A stretch of 64,000 nucleotides of DNA from Rhodopseudomonas palustris (GCF_007005445.1 NZ_CP041387.1:3125001-3189000), one strand, 5' to 3'. Numbered from the stretch's first letter, positions 8,325-18,300 are shown. The notes: generated by a model not told the origin, from the letters alone. Numbers and translations: made by a program.

Positions 8325-9085
8325 TTCAGCCCCGGATAGGTCCGCTGCATGTGCTGCAACTCGGCGAGCAGCCGGCCGAGATGCTCGGTGTGTCGGCCGG
8401 TCCGGCCACCCTGCTGCATCCACGAATTGCTCGGCACCGTCAGGGGCGCTTCACGCAGCACGGTCTCGATCGTGCTTTGCCAGGTGCCGCGCAGGCTCGC
8501 CGGATCGACCGCAACGCCGGTCTCGATCAGCTTTCGTTCGGCATCGTCAGTCTCGAACAGCTCGCCGGTGAACGCCCACAGCGCATCCACCGCATCCTGC
8601 GCGCGGGCGTGGCTTTCATCGGTGCCATCGCCGAGCCGGATCATCCATTCGGCCGCATGGCGGAGGTGATAGGCGCTTTCCTTTTCCGACTTGGCGGCAA
8701 TTGCGGCGAGCGTGGCATCGGACGATTGCATCATCGCCCGCCAATACGGATCGGCGAACGCCGAATAGAACAATTGCCGGGCGATGGTGCGGGCGAAGTC
8801 GCCGTTCGGCTGCTCGACCAGCAGCAGATTCTGGTATTGCCGCTCCTCGCGCAAGTAAGCGAGCTGATCCTCGCCGCGGCCCTGGTCCTCGACCTGCCCG
8901 GCATAGCTATAGAGTTCACGCGCCTGGCCGATCAGGTCGAGCGCGATGTTCGACAGCGCCATGTCCTCTTCGAGCATCGGCGCATGCCCGCACCATTCCG
9001 ACAGCCGATGCCCGAGCATGAGCGCATCGTCGGCGCGGCGCAGCGCGAAGGTGAAGAGCGGGGTGTCAGTAGTGGTGAGGGACAT
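8318..9085 (-). CDS. paaC: phenylacetyl-CoA epoxidase structural subunit PaaC
   Basis: 255-residue ferritin-like subunit that pairs with PaaA in the catalytic complex but has no active di-iron site in the known family. Recognised from LFTFALRRADDALMLGHRLSEWCGHAP at the start and the NIALDLIGQARELY and EKESAYHLRHAAEWMIRLGDGT helices. The ATG at 9085 (MSLTTTD) is chosen; 27 upstream in-frame residues come from a palindromic repeat. It follows paaB after a 164-bp gap that contains that repeat. Confidence 0.94.
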   Translation of the reverse strand: MSLTTTDTPLFTFALRRADDALMLGHRLSEWCGHAPMLEEDMALSNIALDLIGQARELYSYAGQVEDQGRGEDQLAYLREERQYQNLLLVEQPNGDFARTIARQLFYSAFADPYWRAMMQSSDATLAAIAAKSEKESAYHLRHAAEWMIRLGDGTDESHARAQDAVDALWAFTGELFETDDAERKLIETGVAVDPASLRGTWQSTIETVLREAPLTVPSNSWMQQGGRTGRHTEHLGRLLAELQHMQRTYPGLKW

Positions 9086-9118
9086 GCACGCGTCTCGCTG
9101 AGATTTGTCGAGCCTTCC

Positions 9119-9206
9119 GTCATGGCCGGGCTTGTCCCGGCCATCCACGTCTTGTTTGCCGCACATGCCGGAAGGCGTGGATGCCCGGGACGAGCCCGGG
9201 CATGAC
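9119..9206. repeat. family-3 repeat (GTCATGGCCGGGCTTG type) inside the paa operon
   Basis: Starts GTCATGGCCGGGCTTGTCCC and ends CGAGCCCGGGCATGAC, with CCATCCACG pairing with CGTGGATG. It separates paaB from paaC, genes normally almost touching. Related copies are at 51521 and 61004, and one split by the IS element at 57950. Confidence 0.88.
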
Positions 9207-9249
9207 GACGTAGAGTCCGGGTCGGCGTGCTTATTCCCACATCAACGAT

Positions 9250-9537
9250 TTACATATGCCCGACTTCGTCGGGCACTTCGTAGAACGTCGGATGGCGATA
9301 GATCTTGCTCTCCGCCGGTTCGAACAACATGCCGGCCTCGGCCGGGTCGCTGGCGGTGATCGCGTTCGATGGCACCACCCAGATCGACAGGCCTTCGCCA
9401 CGGCGGGTGTAGATGTCGCGCGCGGCCTGCAGCGCCAGCGTGGCGTCTGCGGCGTGCAGCGAGCCGACGTGCTTGTGCGCCAGCCCGTTGCGGCTGCGGA
9501 TGAAGACCTCCCACAGCAGCGTATTCGGCGTGGTCAT
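9250..9537 (-). CDS. paaB: phenylacetyl-CoA epoxidase subunit PaaB
   Basis: 95-residue PaaB subunit, which bridges PaaAC dimers in the epoxidase complex. Length and the pattern LLWEVFIRSRNGLAHKHVGS, RDIYTRRGEGLSIWVV and HPTFYEVPDEVGHM fit the family end to end. The ATG at 9537 has GGAGG about 10 bp upstream in the 32-bp gap after paaA. Confidence 0.96.
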   Translation of the reverse strand: MTTPNTLLWEVFIRSRNGLAHKHVGSLHAADATLALQAARDIYTRRGEGLSIWVVPSNAITASDPAEAGMLFEPAESKIYRHPTFYEVPDEVGHM

Positions 9538-9569
9538 CGTGATGTCCTCCCGGAGGATCGTCGCGGCGA

Positions 9570-10553
9570 TTATGCCGCCAGTCTGTTCTTGCGCTTCTCG
9601 GCGTAGGCGGCAGCAGCCTCGCGCACCCAGGCGCCGTCGTCGTGCGCCTTGCGCCGCGCCGCCATGCGGTCGCGGTTGCACGGGCCGTTGCCGGCGAGCA
9701 CCTGCTTGAACTCGTCCCAAGGAATTTCGCCGTACTCCCAGTGCCCGGTCGCGTCGTTCTTCTTCAGATCCGGATCGGGGAGCGTCAGACCGAGATAGTG
9801 CGCCTGCGGCACGGTGGCATCGACGAATTTCTGGCGCAGTTCGTCGTTGGAGAACCGCTTGATCTTCCACTTGGTCGACGTGTCGCTGTGCTGGCTGGCC
9901 TGATCCGGGGGGCCGAACATCATCAGGCACGGCCACCACCAGCGGTTCAGCGCGTCCTGCGCCAGCGCCTTCTGCTCGGCAGACCCCTTCGCCAGCGTCA
10001 GCATGATCTCGTAGCCCTGGCGCTGGTGGAACGACTCTTCCTTGCAGACGCGGATCATCGCGCGTGCATACGGCCCATAGGAGCAGCGGCACAGCGGGAT
10101 CTGATTCATGATCGCGGCGCCGTCGACCAGCCAGCCGATCGCGCCGATGTCGGCCCAGGTCAGGGTCGGGTAGTTGAAGATCGACGAGTACTTGGCCTTG
10201 CCGCTGAGGAGCTGATCGACCAGTTCCTCGCGCGAGGCGCCGAGGGTTTCGGCGGCGGCGTAGAGATACAGGCCGTGGCCGCACTCGTCCTGGACCTTGG
10301 CGAGCAGCGCCGCTTTCCGGCGCAGGGTCGGCGCACGGGTGATCCAATTACCTTCCGGCAGCATGCCGACGATTTCGGAATGCGCGTGCTGGGAGATCTG
10401 ACGCACCAGCGTCTTGCGGTACGCGGCCGGCATCCAGTCGTTCGGCTCGATCCGCTCCTCGGCGTCGATCCGCGCCTGGAACCGCGCCGCCCGTTCGGCG
10501 TCCTCGATGTTCCGTTCGTCACCGTCGGACACGTTCAGTGCCTGGGTGTACAT
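9570..10553 (-). CDS. paaA: phenylacetyl-CoA epoxidase catalytic subunit PaaA
   Basis: 327-residue di-iron oxygenase subunit that makes the ring-1,2-epoxide of phenylacetyl-CoA. Ferritin-like metal motifs are present: [10 protein letters not shown] (about residues 91-100) and [13 protein letters not shown] (about 168-180). A strong ribosome site (GGAGGAG) lies 6-7 bases before the ATG at 10553. First gene of paaABCDE, divergent from the TetR gene at 10676 with a clear operator between them. Confidence 0.96.
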   Translation of the reverse strand: MYTQALNVSDGDERNIEDAERAARFQARIDAEERIEPNDWMPAAYRKTLVRQISQHAHSEIVGMLPEGNWITRAPTLRRKAALLAKVQDECGHGLYLYAAAETLGASREELVDQLLSGKAKYSSIFNYPTLTWADIGAIGWLVDGAAIMNQIPLCRCSYGPYARAMIRVCKEESFHQRQGYEIMLTLAKGSAEQKALAQDALNRWWWPCLMMFGPPDQASQHSDTSTKWKIKRFSNDELRQKFVDATVPQAHYLGLTLPDPDLKKNDATGHWEYGEIPWDEFKQVLAGNGPCNRDRMAARRKAHDDGAWVREAAAAYAEKRKNRLAA

Positions 10554-10585
10554 GGCGATCTCCTCCGGCGTTGTTGGAAATATAA

Positions 10586-10605
10586 TTGACCAATTGGACG
10601 GTCAA
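10586..10605. promoter_or_regulatory. candidate PaaR operator
   Basis: Inverted repeat TTGACC, 8-bp spacer, GGTCAA, in the 122-bp gap between paaA and the divergent tetR gene. It is 33 bp upstream of the paaA ATG and inside an AT-richer stretch. Position and form suit a TetR dimer that represses both directions. Binding is inferred, not shown. Confidence 0.65.
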
Positions 10606-10675
10606 TGCAAGTGTCGGAACCAATCACCGATGGTGCGTCGCAACGCACTGTCCGCCAGCAGGATTCCGACCGCCC

Positions 10676-11350
10676 ATGGCGCGCACGCGAGCCACCGACT
10701 ACGACGATAAACGCCGCGGCATTCTCAGCCGTTCCGCGCGGCTGTTCGCCGAACACGGCTACACCGGCACCTCGATCACCATGATCGCCGATGCCTGCGG
10801 CGTCTCGAAGGCGCTGATGTATCACTACTACCCGTCGAAGGATGCGGTGCTGTTCGATCTGCTCGAAGATCACCTGCAGCACCTGGTCACGGTCGTCGAC
10901 GCCGCAACGCAGGGCGAAAGCGATCCGAGTGACCGGCTGTTTGCGATTTCGGCGGCACTGCTCGAGGCCTATCGCGGCGCCGATGCCGAACATCAGGTGC
11001 AGATATCCAGCCTGAAGCTGCTGCCGCCGGAGCAGCAGGACGTGTTGAAGGCGCTGGAGCGGAAGCTGGTCGTCTCGATGTCGGATGCGATCGCCGCCGC
11101 GATCCCGGCCGCGGCCGCCAAGCCGGAGCTGCTGAAGCCGCTGACGATGTCGCTGTTCGGCATGCTGAACTGGCACTACCTCTGGTTCCGCGAAGGCAAG
11201 GGCCTGTCGCGTGAGACTTACGCGCAGATGGTCACCACGCTGATGATCGCCGGCGCCGAACAGGCGATCGACGCGATCACGGAGCCGACCAAAGCCGAGC
11301 GCGCACCGCGGAAGAAGAGCGAGCGCGTGCCCGTGGCGCGGCGGGCGTAG
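10676..11350 (+). CDS. paaR: TetR-family regulator, probable PaaR of the phenylacetate genes
   Basis: 224-residue TetR regulator. The helix-turn-helix is in residues 12-57 (ARLFAEHGYTGTSITMIADACGVSKALMYHYYPSKDAV). The C-terminal ligand domain has no recognised catalytic feature. ATG 10676 (MARTRATDYDDKRR) is used; the TTG at 10586 lies within the operator and adds 30 unlike residues. Its position divergent from paaABCDE, with a palindrome between, supports a phenylacetyl-CoA-responsive repressor role, as known for PaaR in other proteobacteria. Confidence 0.85.
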   Translation: MARTRATDYDDKRRGILSRSARLFAEHGYTGTSITMIADACGVSKALMYHYYPSKDAVLFDLLEDHLQHLVTVVDAATQGESDPSDRLFAISAALLEAYRGADAEHQVQISSLKLLPPEQQDVLKALERKLVVSMSDAIAAAIPAAAAKPELLKPLTMSLFGMLNWHYLWFREGKGLSRETYAQMVTTLMIAGAEQAIDAITEPTKAERAPRKKSERVPVARRA

Positions 11351-11370
11351 GTCGTACGGACTCTCCAATT

Positions 11371-11469
11371 GTCATTCCGGGGCGCGCGAAGCGCGAACCC
11401 GGAATCTCTCTCATTACTAACAACCTCGGGATTCCGAGTTCGCTCGCTCTGCGAGCGCCCCGGAATGAC
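11371..11469. repeat. family-1 paired-hairpin repeat
   Basis: Starts GTCATTCCGGGGCGCGCGAA and ends GCGCCCCGGAATGAC, with arm CCCGGAATC against GGGATTCCG. It lies between the convergent paaR and phasin genes and may serve as a downstream hairpin for paaR, though no T-run follows. Confidence 0.88.
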
Positions 11470-11492
11470 GGAGGCGAGGCCGGACGCTGCCC

Positions 11493-11521
11493 CAAAAAAG
11501 AAAGGCCCGCGCGAGCGGGCC
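11493..11521 (-). terminator. rho-independent terminator of the phasin gene
   Basis: On the minus strand GGCCCGC, loop TCGC, GCGGGCC is followed by CTTTCTTTTTT. It lies 60 bp after the phasin stop codon. Stem of 7 GC-rich pairs plus a T-rich tail is a standard intrinsic terminator. Confidence 0.8.
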
Positions 11522-11581
11522 GAGGTCGGGAGGAACGTCGAGCCTCGATCGTCAGAGGCCCGGGGTCGTCAGCAGCGGCGG

Positions 11582-12085
11582 TTAGGCCGACTTGCTGAAG
11601 GTCTTGGTGAAGTTGTCCTGCACCGATTTGGCGCCGTCGCTGACCAGCTTGCCGAAATACTCGGTGGCGAACTTGGCGCGCGACACCATCACTTCGCCCT
11701 GCGAGCGTGCAAGGTCGGACTGGATCTGGAACGCCTCGTTCACCGATTTCGCCGACGCCAGCTTGTCGATGCCGGTGAAGAACGCTTCGGTGTCCTGATA
11801 GATCGCCTGCTGAATGTTGCGGGTGATCTTGGCGGCTTCGCTCACCGAATTGGCCACGGTTTCCTCGATCGCCGAGGTCACCTTCTCCGAACCGGCGTGG
11901 AAGTCGGCAACCTTGTCCTTGGCGGTGCCGGCGGCACGCTTGACGAAGTCGCGGGCGGCTTCCGGAACCTCGAGGGTCTGGAAGTTCTTGAACGCGTCGG
12001 TCACCGGCTGGAACGCCTGCTTGACGCTGTCGGCCACCGTCTCGGCCGCCTTGGTGTAGCTCTCGTGGTTAGCAGCATCGGTCAT
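11582..12085 (-). CDS. phaP: phasin (polyhydroxyalkanoate granule surface protein)
   Basis: 167-residue phasin of the Phasin_2 type: amphipathic and almost wholly helical, coating PHA granules. Typical stretches are YTKAAETVADSVKQAFQPVTDAFKNFQTLEVPEAARDFVKR and QSDLARSQGEVMVSRAKFATEYFGKLV. ATG 12085 (MTDAANHES) has GGAG 8 bases upstream. It is a single-gene unit with its own terminator, and a large perfect palindrome of PhaR type lies about 87 bp upstream of the start. Confidence 0.9.
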   Translation of the reverse strand: MTDAANHESYTKAAETVADSVKQAFQPVTDAFKNFQTLEVPEAARDFVKRAAGTAKDKVADFHAGSEKVTSAIEETVANSVSEAAKITRNIQQAIYQDTEAFFTGIDKLASAKSVNEAFQIQSDLARSQGEVMVSRAKFATEYFGKLVSDGAKSVQDNFTKTFSKSA

Positions 12086-12171
12086 CTGAAATCTCCATCC
12101 TCGTCGTCTGAGCCATGGTCTTCCCGTCCGACCATGCGGCCCGGGCAGGTAAAATATGACATAAATCATGC

Positions 12172-12199
12172 TGCATTGCAACATTGATGTTGCAATGCA
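12172..12199. promoter_or_regulatory. candidate PhaR operator upstream of phasin
   Basis: Perfect inverted repeat of two 13-bp arms, TGCATTGCAACAT and ATGTTGCAATGCA, separated by 2 bp. TGCATTGCAA/TTGCAATGCA cores resemble the TGC-rich sites known for the PHA-sensing repressor PhaR. It sits in the phasin promoter region. phaR itself is not in the window. Confidence 0.65.
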
Positions 12200-12298
12200 A
12201 CACGGAGATTGGCCTATATCGCTGATTTAACTGTAATTTTTCAGACACCAACCACAATCAGCGCGTGCTTCTTGTGGGATGTACATCGCCTTCAAGAC

Positions 12299-12619
12299 TC
12301 AAGCTGATCCTTTCGGTCGGTCAGACTTCGCCGGCTGCACCGCAGCCGCGAGCTCGTCGAGCCGGCGCTCGACCTCGGCCAGCCGGGCATTGAACTCCTG
12401 CATCTGCGCGCGCGACGGCAGATTCATACCGGCGAGATATTTGTCCATCATCTCGGCGAACTGCTTGTGGGCCTCGGCGGAAACGCCGCCGACCTGCTGC
12501 GCAACTTTTCCGAGCTCCGGCGACGCCAGCGCCTGATTGGCGAAGGCCGCAAAACCCTTGCTCATCTCGCCGAACATCGCCTGCCACGCCGCTGCCGGAT
12601 CGTTGTCCTTGTCGGCCAT
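12299..12619 (-). CDS. small PHA-synthase-associated (PhaE/PhaM-like) protein
   Basis: 106-residue hydrophilic helical protein. N-terminal part AAAWQAMFGEMSKGFAAFANQ resembles phasin or PhaE-type granule proteins; the C-terminal LPSRAQMQEFNARLAEVERRLDELAAAV forms a short coiled coil as in PhaE/PhaM ends. It is the promoter-distal gene after the esterase (46 bp away), and phasin lies beyond it on the same strand. A granule-related role is inferred from shape and neighbours; PhaE family membership is not certain. Confidence 0.55.
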   Translation of the reverse strand: MADKDNDPAAAWQAMFGEMSKGFAAFANQALASPELGKVAQQVGGVSAEAHKQFAEMMDKYLAGMNLPSRAQMQEFNARLAEVERRLDELAAAVQPAKSDRPKGSA

Positions 12620-12665
12620 TGCCGTCTCCCTCGTTGTCCTGCGCGGCATGCCGCGCGACGACGTT

Positions 12666-13457
12666 TTAGCGACTCGGCGCGGCGTAGGCGAAGCCAAATG
12701 GACCGGAACGATCGAACGGGGTGAAAGCGCCCTCCGGCTGCGCCAGTCGGTCGGCGATCGCCCACAGCACCGCCGGATTGACCACCAGACCGATATGGCT
12801 GGCGAGCACCACCTCGATGTTCTCAGCGCGCGGCGACGGCGTCAGGTGCGAGGTGCGCCAGTTCACGATGCCGTCGGTGCGCGAATAGATCGAGGTGGCC
12901 GGCACCGGCATCTCGCCGCCGAGCGGTTCGAGATCTTCGAGCTGGACCTCGCTCAGCTCCTCGCCGGACAGCTTCTCGTAGATCCGCCTGGCGTTGGTGG
13001 CGGTGACGTCGCCGGTGAACGGGCTGCCGAGGGTGATGATGTCGCGCACCATCCCGGGCGCGTGCAGCGCGAGGTCACGAGCGTAAACGCCGCCGAGACT
13101 CCAGCCCACCAGGCTGACCTTGCGGCCGGTCGCCTCGTGAACCGCGGCGAGCCGGCTCCGCAGCCTGGCGCGCATCCGGTAGATGCCGCCGAGATTGCGG
13201 CCGAGCTCCCAGGCGAACACCTGATAGCCGAGCAGCCGCAGATAGCGCCGCAGCGGCGCGGTCGACAGATCGCTGGCGAGCAGCCCCGGCAGCACCAGCA
13301 CCGGATGGCCGTCGCCGCGCGGCGCCTGCAGCAGCAGCGGCGACAGCAGCAGGCTGGCGTTGAATTCGAACAAGCTGCGCGCCTCGGCGAGCAGCAGCGC
13401 CACGCTCGGCGGCTTCAGCCGCTCGCGCGTCACGCCGGCGCCGCTGTCGACAGGCAT
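12666..13457 (-). CDS. alpha/beta-hydrolase, esterase/lipase type
   Basis: 263-residue alpha/beta hydrolase. The nucleophile elbow is GWSLGG (about residues 118-123), the probable acid is in SRTDGIV (about 193-199) and the base His in ASHIGL (about 219-224); HPVLVLPGLLASDLST supplies the oxyanion-hole region. No signal peptide is evident, so it probably acts in the cytoplasm. It lies between PHA-granule genes and a small DUF protein, so a PHA or acyl-ester substrate is possible. The substrate cannot be told from sequence. Confidence 0.75.
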   Translation of the reverse strand: MPVDSGAGVTRERLKPPSVALLLAEARSLFEFNASLLLSPLLLQAPRGDGHPVLVLPGLLASDLSTAPLRRYLRLLGYQVFAWELGRNLGGIYRMRARLRSRLAAVHEATGRKVSLVGWSLGGVYARDLALHAPGMVRDIITLGSPFTGDVTATNARRIYEKLSGEELSEVQLEDLEPLGGEMPVPATSIYSRTDGIVNWRTSHLTPSPRAENIEVVLASHIGLVVNPAVLWAIADRLAQPEGAFTPFDRSGPFGFAYAAPSR

Positions 13458-13475
13458 CGCGTCTCCAATGATCGG

Positions 13476-13730
13476 TTACTTCTTGTCCTTGGTCAGCGCG
13501 CTGCCGAGGCCGGTCATCGAGATGAACATCTCGCCGAATCGTTCGGCGAGCTTCGGATCGAAGGTGAACCAGGTCTTCATCAACGCCTCGGGCGAGACCT
13601 TCTCGATGTTCGACAGCATCTGCTCCTGCAGCTTGTCCATCACCGCGGTCTGCATGGGCTGCACGTCGGGAAGCCCGAAGAACTGCCGCGCTTCTTCCGG
13701 CGTGCAATCGATCTCGACGTTGACTTTCAT
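13476..13730 (-). CDS. DUF6489-type small conserved protein
   Basis: 84-residue soluble protein beginning MKVNVEIDCTPEEARQF, with FGLPDVQPMQTAVMDKLQEQM and MKTWFTFDPKLAERFGEMF. I recognise it as a conserved alphaproteobacterial family usually found next to PHA or hydrolase genes, with no established function. It is 18 bp upstream of the hydrolase gene and probably co-transcribed with it. Residues 50-84 resemble the helical segments of PHA-associated proteins, but this is weak. Confidence 0.7.
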   Translation of the reverse strand: MKVNVEIDCTPEEARQFFGLPDVQPMQTAVMDKLQEQMLSNIEKVSPEALMKTWFTFDPKLAERFGEMFISMTGLGSALTKDKK

Positions 13731-13819
13731 GGCCGCTCCACAGTCCTGCATTGACGCGGTGCCAGTATCGCCGCGACTGGTGCCGCGATGCAAGCGATCC
13801 GACAGGATCGCGCGCGGCT

Positions 13820-15073
13820 TCAACCGAAGCGTTCGGCGGAGAACGGACGCGGATCGGTCAGCGGCTGTTCGCCGGTCATCATTTCGGCGAGCAGCCGGCC
13901 GGTGACCGGGCCGAGCGTCAGCCCGTGATGCTGATGGCCGAAATCGAACCACAGGCCGGGATGCCGCGGCGCGCGGCCGATCAACGGCAGCATATCCGGA
14001 AAGCAAGGCCGCGACCCCATCCACGGCTTCTGCTCGATGGTCTCGCCGAGCGGGAACAGCGAGCGCGCCACCGGCAGCGTCTGCGCGATCTGCACCGGCG
14101 ACGGCGGCGCGTCGCGGCGCGCGAACTCGGCACCGGTGGTCAGGCGGATGCCGCGATTCATCGGCGCCAGCAGATAGCCGCGATCGGCGTCGAGCACCGC
14201 GTGCTGCAGGCTGGCGTTGCCGCGCGGAGACAGATGGATATGGTAGCCGCGCTTGACGCCGAGCGGGAAACGATAGCCGAGCGGCTTGAACACCAGGTCC
14301 GACCACGGCCCCATCGCCACCACCGCCTCGCGAGCGGTGACGATTCCGAGCTCGGTCGCGACCCGCCAGCCGCCCTCCTCCTGCTGCAGCGTGCGCGCGT
14401 CGCCCTGGACGAAGCGGCCGCCGCGCCGGGAGAACAGCTCCGCGTAGGCTTTGACCAGCCCGCCGGGATCGGGGATCGAGCCGGGCTCGAGCCAATGGAT
14501 TGCGCCGGCAAAATCGCCGGTGAGGTTCGGTTCGCGTTCAGCGATGCCGGCACGATCGAGCACGTCGGCGACGACGCCGAACTGCCGCGCCCGTTCGAGA
14601 TCGCCGAGCGCCTTGGTAAAACTCTTGGGCGAACGGAACAGCTTGATCCAGCCGGTCTTGCGCAGCAACTCGGGCACGCCGGCATCCGCAATCAGCGCCT
14701 CGTGCTCGGCGAGGCTGCGCCGGATCAGCGGCAACGCGGCCTGCGCGGTCTCGGCCGCGCGGCGCGGCGACGAGGCGAGAAAATAGCGCACCAGCCAGGG
14801 CAGGAATTCGGGAATGCCGGAAAGCTGATAGTGCGCGTCGGCCGAGCCGTTCAGCGCATAGCGCAGCAGGTGACCGGGATCGCGCGGAAACATGTAGGGA
14901 AACACCGAGGCGCATTCGATCAGCCCGGCATTGCCGTAGCTGGTCTCGTCGCCCGCCGTGCCGTTGCGATCGACCAGCACCACGTCGCGCCCGCGGCGCT
15001 GGAGATGTAACGCAGCGCAGACACCGACGATGCCCGCGCCGAGCACCACGACATCGGTCTCGTTCCGCTTCAT
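13820..15073 (-). CDS. DadA-like FAD-dependent D-amino-acid dehydrogenase/oxidoreductase
   Basis: 417-residue DAO-fold flavoenzyme. The ADP-binding GAGIVG motif is at 12-17, followed by TSYGNAGLIECASVFPY, a signature of the DadA group, and by HQHHGLTLGPVTGRLLAE near the C-terminus for the second FAD contact. It probably deaminates D-amino acids and feeds electrons to the respiratory chain. No alanine racemase (dadX) or regulator gene is adjacent, so the exact substrate is open. It has its own start with no close upstream partner. Confidence 0.8.
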   Translation of the reverse strand: MKRNETDVVVLGAGIVGVCAALHLQRRGRDVVLVDRNGTAGDETSYGNAGLIECASVFPYMFPRDPGHLLRYALNGSADAHYQLSGIPEFLPWLVRYFLASSPRRAAETAQAALPLIRRSLAEHEALIADAGVPELLRKTGWIKLFRSPKSFTKALGDLERARQFGVVADVLDRAGIAEREPNLTGDFAGAIHWLEPGSIPDPGGLVKAYAELFSRRGGRFVQGDARTLQQEEGGWRVATELGIVTAREAVVAMGPWSDLVFKPLGYRFPLGVKRGYHIHLSPRGNASLQHAVLDADRGYLLAPMNRGIRLTTGAEFARRDAPPSPVQIAQTLPVARSLFPLGETIEQKPWMGSRPCFPDMLPLIGRAPRHPGLWFDFGHQHHGLTLGPVTGRLLAEMMTGEQPLTDPRPFSAERFG

Positions 15074-15293
15074 GGCTCCGAGTTAAGCGCATCGCTGAGG
15101 AATCGCAAACGCCAAACCGCGTTTGCAATGGTGCCATAACGGCGCATCGCAACTCGGGCCGCGCGCTGCAAAGGGGCGCGTCACCGGCAGCTCAAACGCC
15201 GGGCAATCCGCTGCATTTCGTATCATCGCGACGACCGGCGCCGCCGCTCTGCAAAGTCCGGATGTCGGGACGATGACGAATCGCGCGCGTCAA

Positions 15294-15325
15294 GAAAATG
15301 GCGGGCCGATCGGCCCGCCACTTTT
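15294..15325. terminator. bidirectional intrinsic terminator after the RND operon
   Basis: Perfect palindrome TGGCGGGCCGATCGGCCCGCCA (two 11-base arms, 15299-15320) flanked by AAAA on one side and TTTT on the other. It lies 25 bp after the RND permease stop on the minus strand and can also stop transcription in the other direction. Confidence 0.8.
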
Positions 15326-15349
15326 GGTCGGAATGTCGCAGCCCTCGGT

Positions 15350-18300
15350 TCAGCTCGGCTTCAGCGCCGGCGAGCCGTGCTCCATCTCGTAGTCCTCGAT
15401 CTGCTTGGTGCGATCGGACTCCAGCGCGGCGCGGTGATCGGTGCCGATCGCCACATACACCGCCGGCAGCACGAACAGCGTGAACAGCGTGCCGATCATC
15501 ATGCCGGAGACGACGACGAGGCCGATCGAGAACCGGCTCGCGGCGCCGGCGCCCGAGGCTGTGAGCAGCGGCAACAGGCCTGTGACCATCGCGGCGGTGG
15601 TCATCAGGATCGGCCGCAGCCGCACCCGCGCCGACTGTTCGATCGCGGTGCGCTTGTCGAGCGCCTCCTTGATCTGCAGCTCGCGCGCGAACTCGACCAT
15701 CAGGATGCCGTGCTTGCTGATCAGGCCGACCAGCGTCAAAAGACCGACCTGGGTGTAGATGTTGATCGTCGCCGCGCCGAAGAACAGCGGAATCAGCGCA
15801 CCGCAGATCGCCATCGGCACGGTGATCATGATCACCAGCGGGTCGCGCAGCGACTCGAACTGCGCGGCGAGCACCAGGAAGATGATGATCAGCGCGAAGC
15901 CGAATGTGATGGCGAGCTGGTTGCCCTCCTGCACGTATTGCCGCGCATCGGCGAGATAGTCGTGACCGAACCCGGACGGCAGATTCTTGGCCTGCTGTTC
16001 GAGGAATTCCACGGCCTTGCCGACGGTGACGCCCGGCATCGGCACCGCCTGGAAGGTCGCGGAGTTGAGCTGGTTGTAGTGCGACAGCGCGTTCGGATCG
16101 GTCGCGGTCTCGATCGTCACCAGCGTCGACAACGGCACCTGCTGGCCGCTGGCGCTCGGCACGTAGAAGCCGTCGAGCGACTGCGGCGTCAGCCGGTCGG
16201 CGCGCGGCACCTGCGGGATCACCTGATACGACCGGCCTTCGAGATTGAAGCGGTTGACGTAGTTGCCGCCGAGCAGCGTCGCCAGCGTGGTGCCGAGCCG
16301 CTGCATGTTGATCCCGAGGTCGCTCGCCTTGGTGCGATCGATCGTCACCCGCACCACCGGCTGGTTGAAGTCGAGGTCGCTGTCGGCAACGATGAACAGC
16401 CCGCTCTTGCGCGCAGCATCCTTCAGCTTGACCATTTCTTCGAACACCGCGCGGAAGCCGGCGGTCGAGTTGATCACCATCTGGATCGGCAGACCGCCCG
16501 GACCGCCGGGCAGCGGCGGCAGGTTGAAGGCGAAGGCGTTGACGCCCTCGATCTTGCTGAGCTCGGCCTGCACCAGCGGTTTGAGCTGCATCGCGGTGCG
16601 CTTGCGTTCGTCCCACGGCTTCAGCAGCATGCCGGCGATGCCGTTGTTCGGGCCCGACGTGCCGTTGAGGATGAAGCGCAGGTCGGTCTCCGGGAAGCTG
16701 GCATAGGCCTTGTCGAGCTTCTCGCCGTAGTAGTTGGCGTAGTCGATATTGGCGTATTTCGGCGCTTTCGTCACCGCGAACACGATACCCTGATCCTCTT
16801 CGGGCGCCAGCTCCTTGGCCGTATTCATGTACATGAAGCCGACCAGACCGAGGATCACCACGGCGAACATCCCGGTGATCGGCCGGTAGTCGAGCGAGCG
16901 GTCGAGCTGCCGGCCGTACCACCGCGTCACCGAGCTGAACACGGAATCGACCTTGCGGGCGAACCAGCCCTGGCTGTCCTGATGCTTGAGCAGAACCGAG
17001 CACATCATCGGCGACAGCGTCAGCGCGATGATGCCCGAGACGATCACCGCGCCGGCCAGCGTGAACGCGAATTCGCGGAACAGCGCGCCGGTGAGGCCGC
17101 CGAGGAAGCCGATCGGGGCATACACCGCGGCCAGCGTGATGGTCATCGAGATCACCGGGCCGACGATCTCGCGGGCACCGATCAACGAGGCCTGGACCGG
17201 ACTCTTCCCTTCCTCGAGATGGCGGTGGATGTTCTCGACCACCACGATGGCGTCGTCGACCACGAGGCCGATCGCCAGCACCATGGCCAGCAGCGTCAGC
17301 AGGTTGATCGAGAATCCCATCGCCAGCATCGCGGTGCAGACGCCGATCAGCGACAGCGGGATCGTCACCACCGGGATGATCACCGAGCGGAACGAGGCCA
17401 GGAACAGGAAGATCACCACGATCACGATGCCGACGGCTTCGATCAGCGTCTTCTCCACCTCGTCGATCGACGAGCGGATGAACTTGGTCGAATCGTAGGC
17501 GACCTTCATGTGCATCGAGGGCGGCAGATTGCGCTCGATTTCCGGGAACAGGGCGCGCACGCCGGTGACGATGTTGAGCGGGTTGCCCTGCGGGGTGGCC
17601 TGCACGCCGATGAAGATCGCCCGCTCGCCGGAGAACGCCACGCTGCTGTCGGTACTCTGCGCCGCCAGTTCGACGGTAGCGACGTCCTCCATCCGCACGA
17701 AGCCGCCGTCCTTGGCCTTGACGATCATCCGCTTGAACTGGTCGACGTTCTGAAGGTCGGTGTTGGTCGTGATGTTGGAGACGGTCAGATAGCCTTTGGT
17801 CTGGCCCGCCGCCGCCTGGAAGTTGTTGGCCTGGATCGCCGCCGAAATGTCGTTCGCCGACACGCCGCGGCCCGCCATCCGCAACGGATCGAGCCATATC
17901 CGCATCGCGAACGTCTGGCCGCCGAGAATGTCGGCGGAGGCGACGCCGTCGACCGTCGACAGCACCGGCTGCACCACGCGCGTCAGATAGTCGGAGATCG
18001 CCGATCCCGACAATTCGTTGCTCGAGAAGCCGATATACATCACCGCCGTGGTCTGGCCGGTGGATTTGACGATCACCGGATCGTTGGCTTCCTTGGGGAT
18101 CAGGTATTTGACCGAATTCACCTTCGCCAGCACTTCGGTGAGCGCCTGGTTGGGATCGAAGTTCAGCTTGACGTAGACGGTGATCAGGCTCTGGCCCTGC
18201 GTCGAGGCCGAGGTGATGTAGTCGACGCCTTCGGCCGAGGCGACCGCCTGCTCCAGCGGCGTGGTGATGAAGCCCTGCATCAGGTCCGGCGAGGCGCCCG

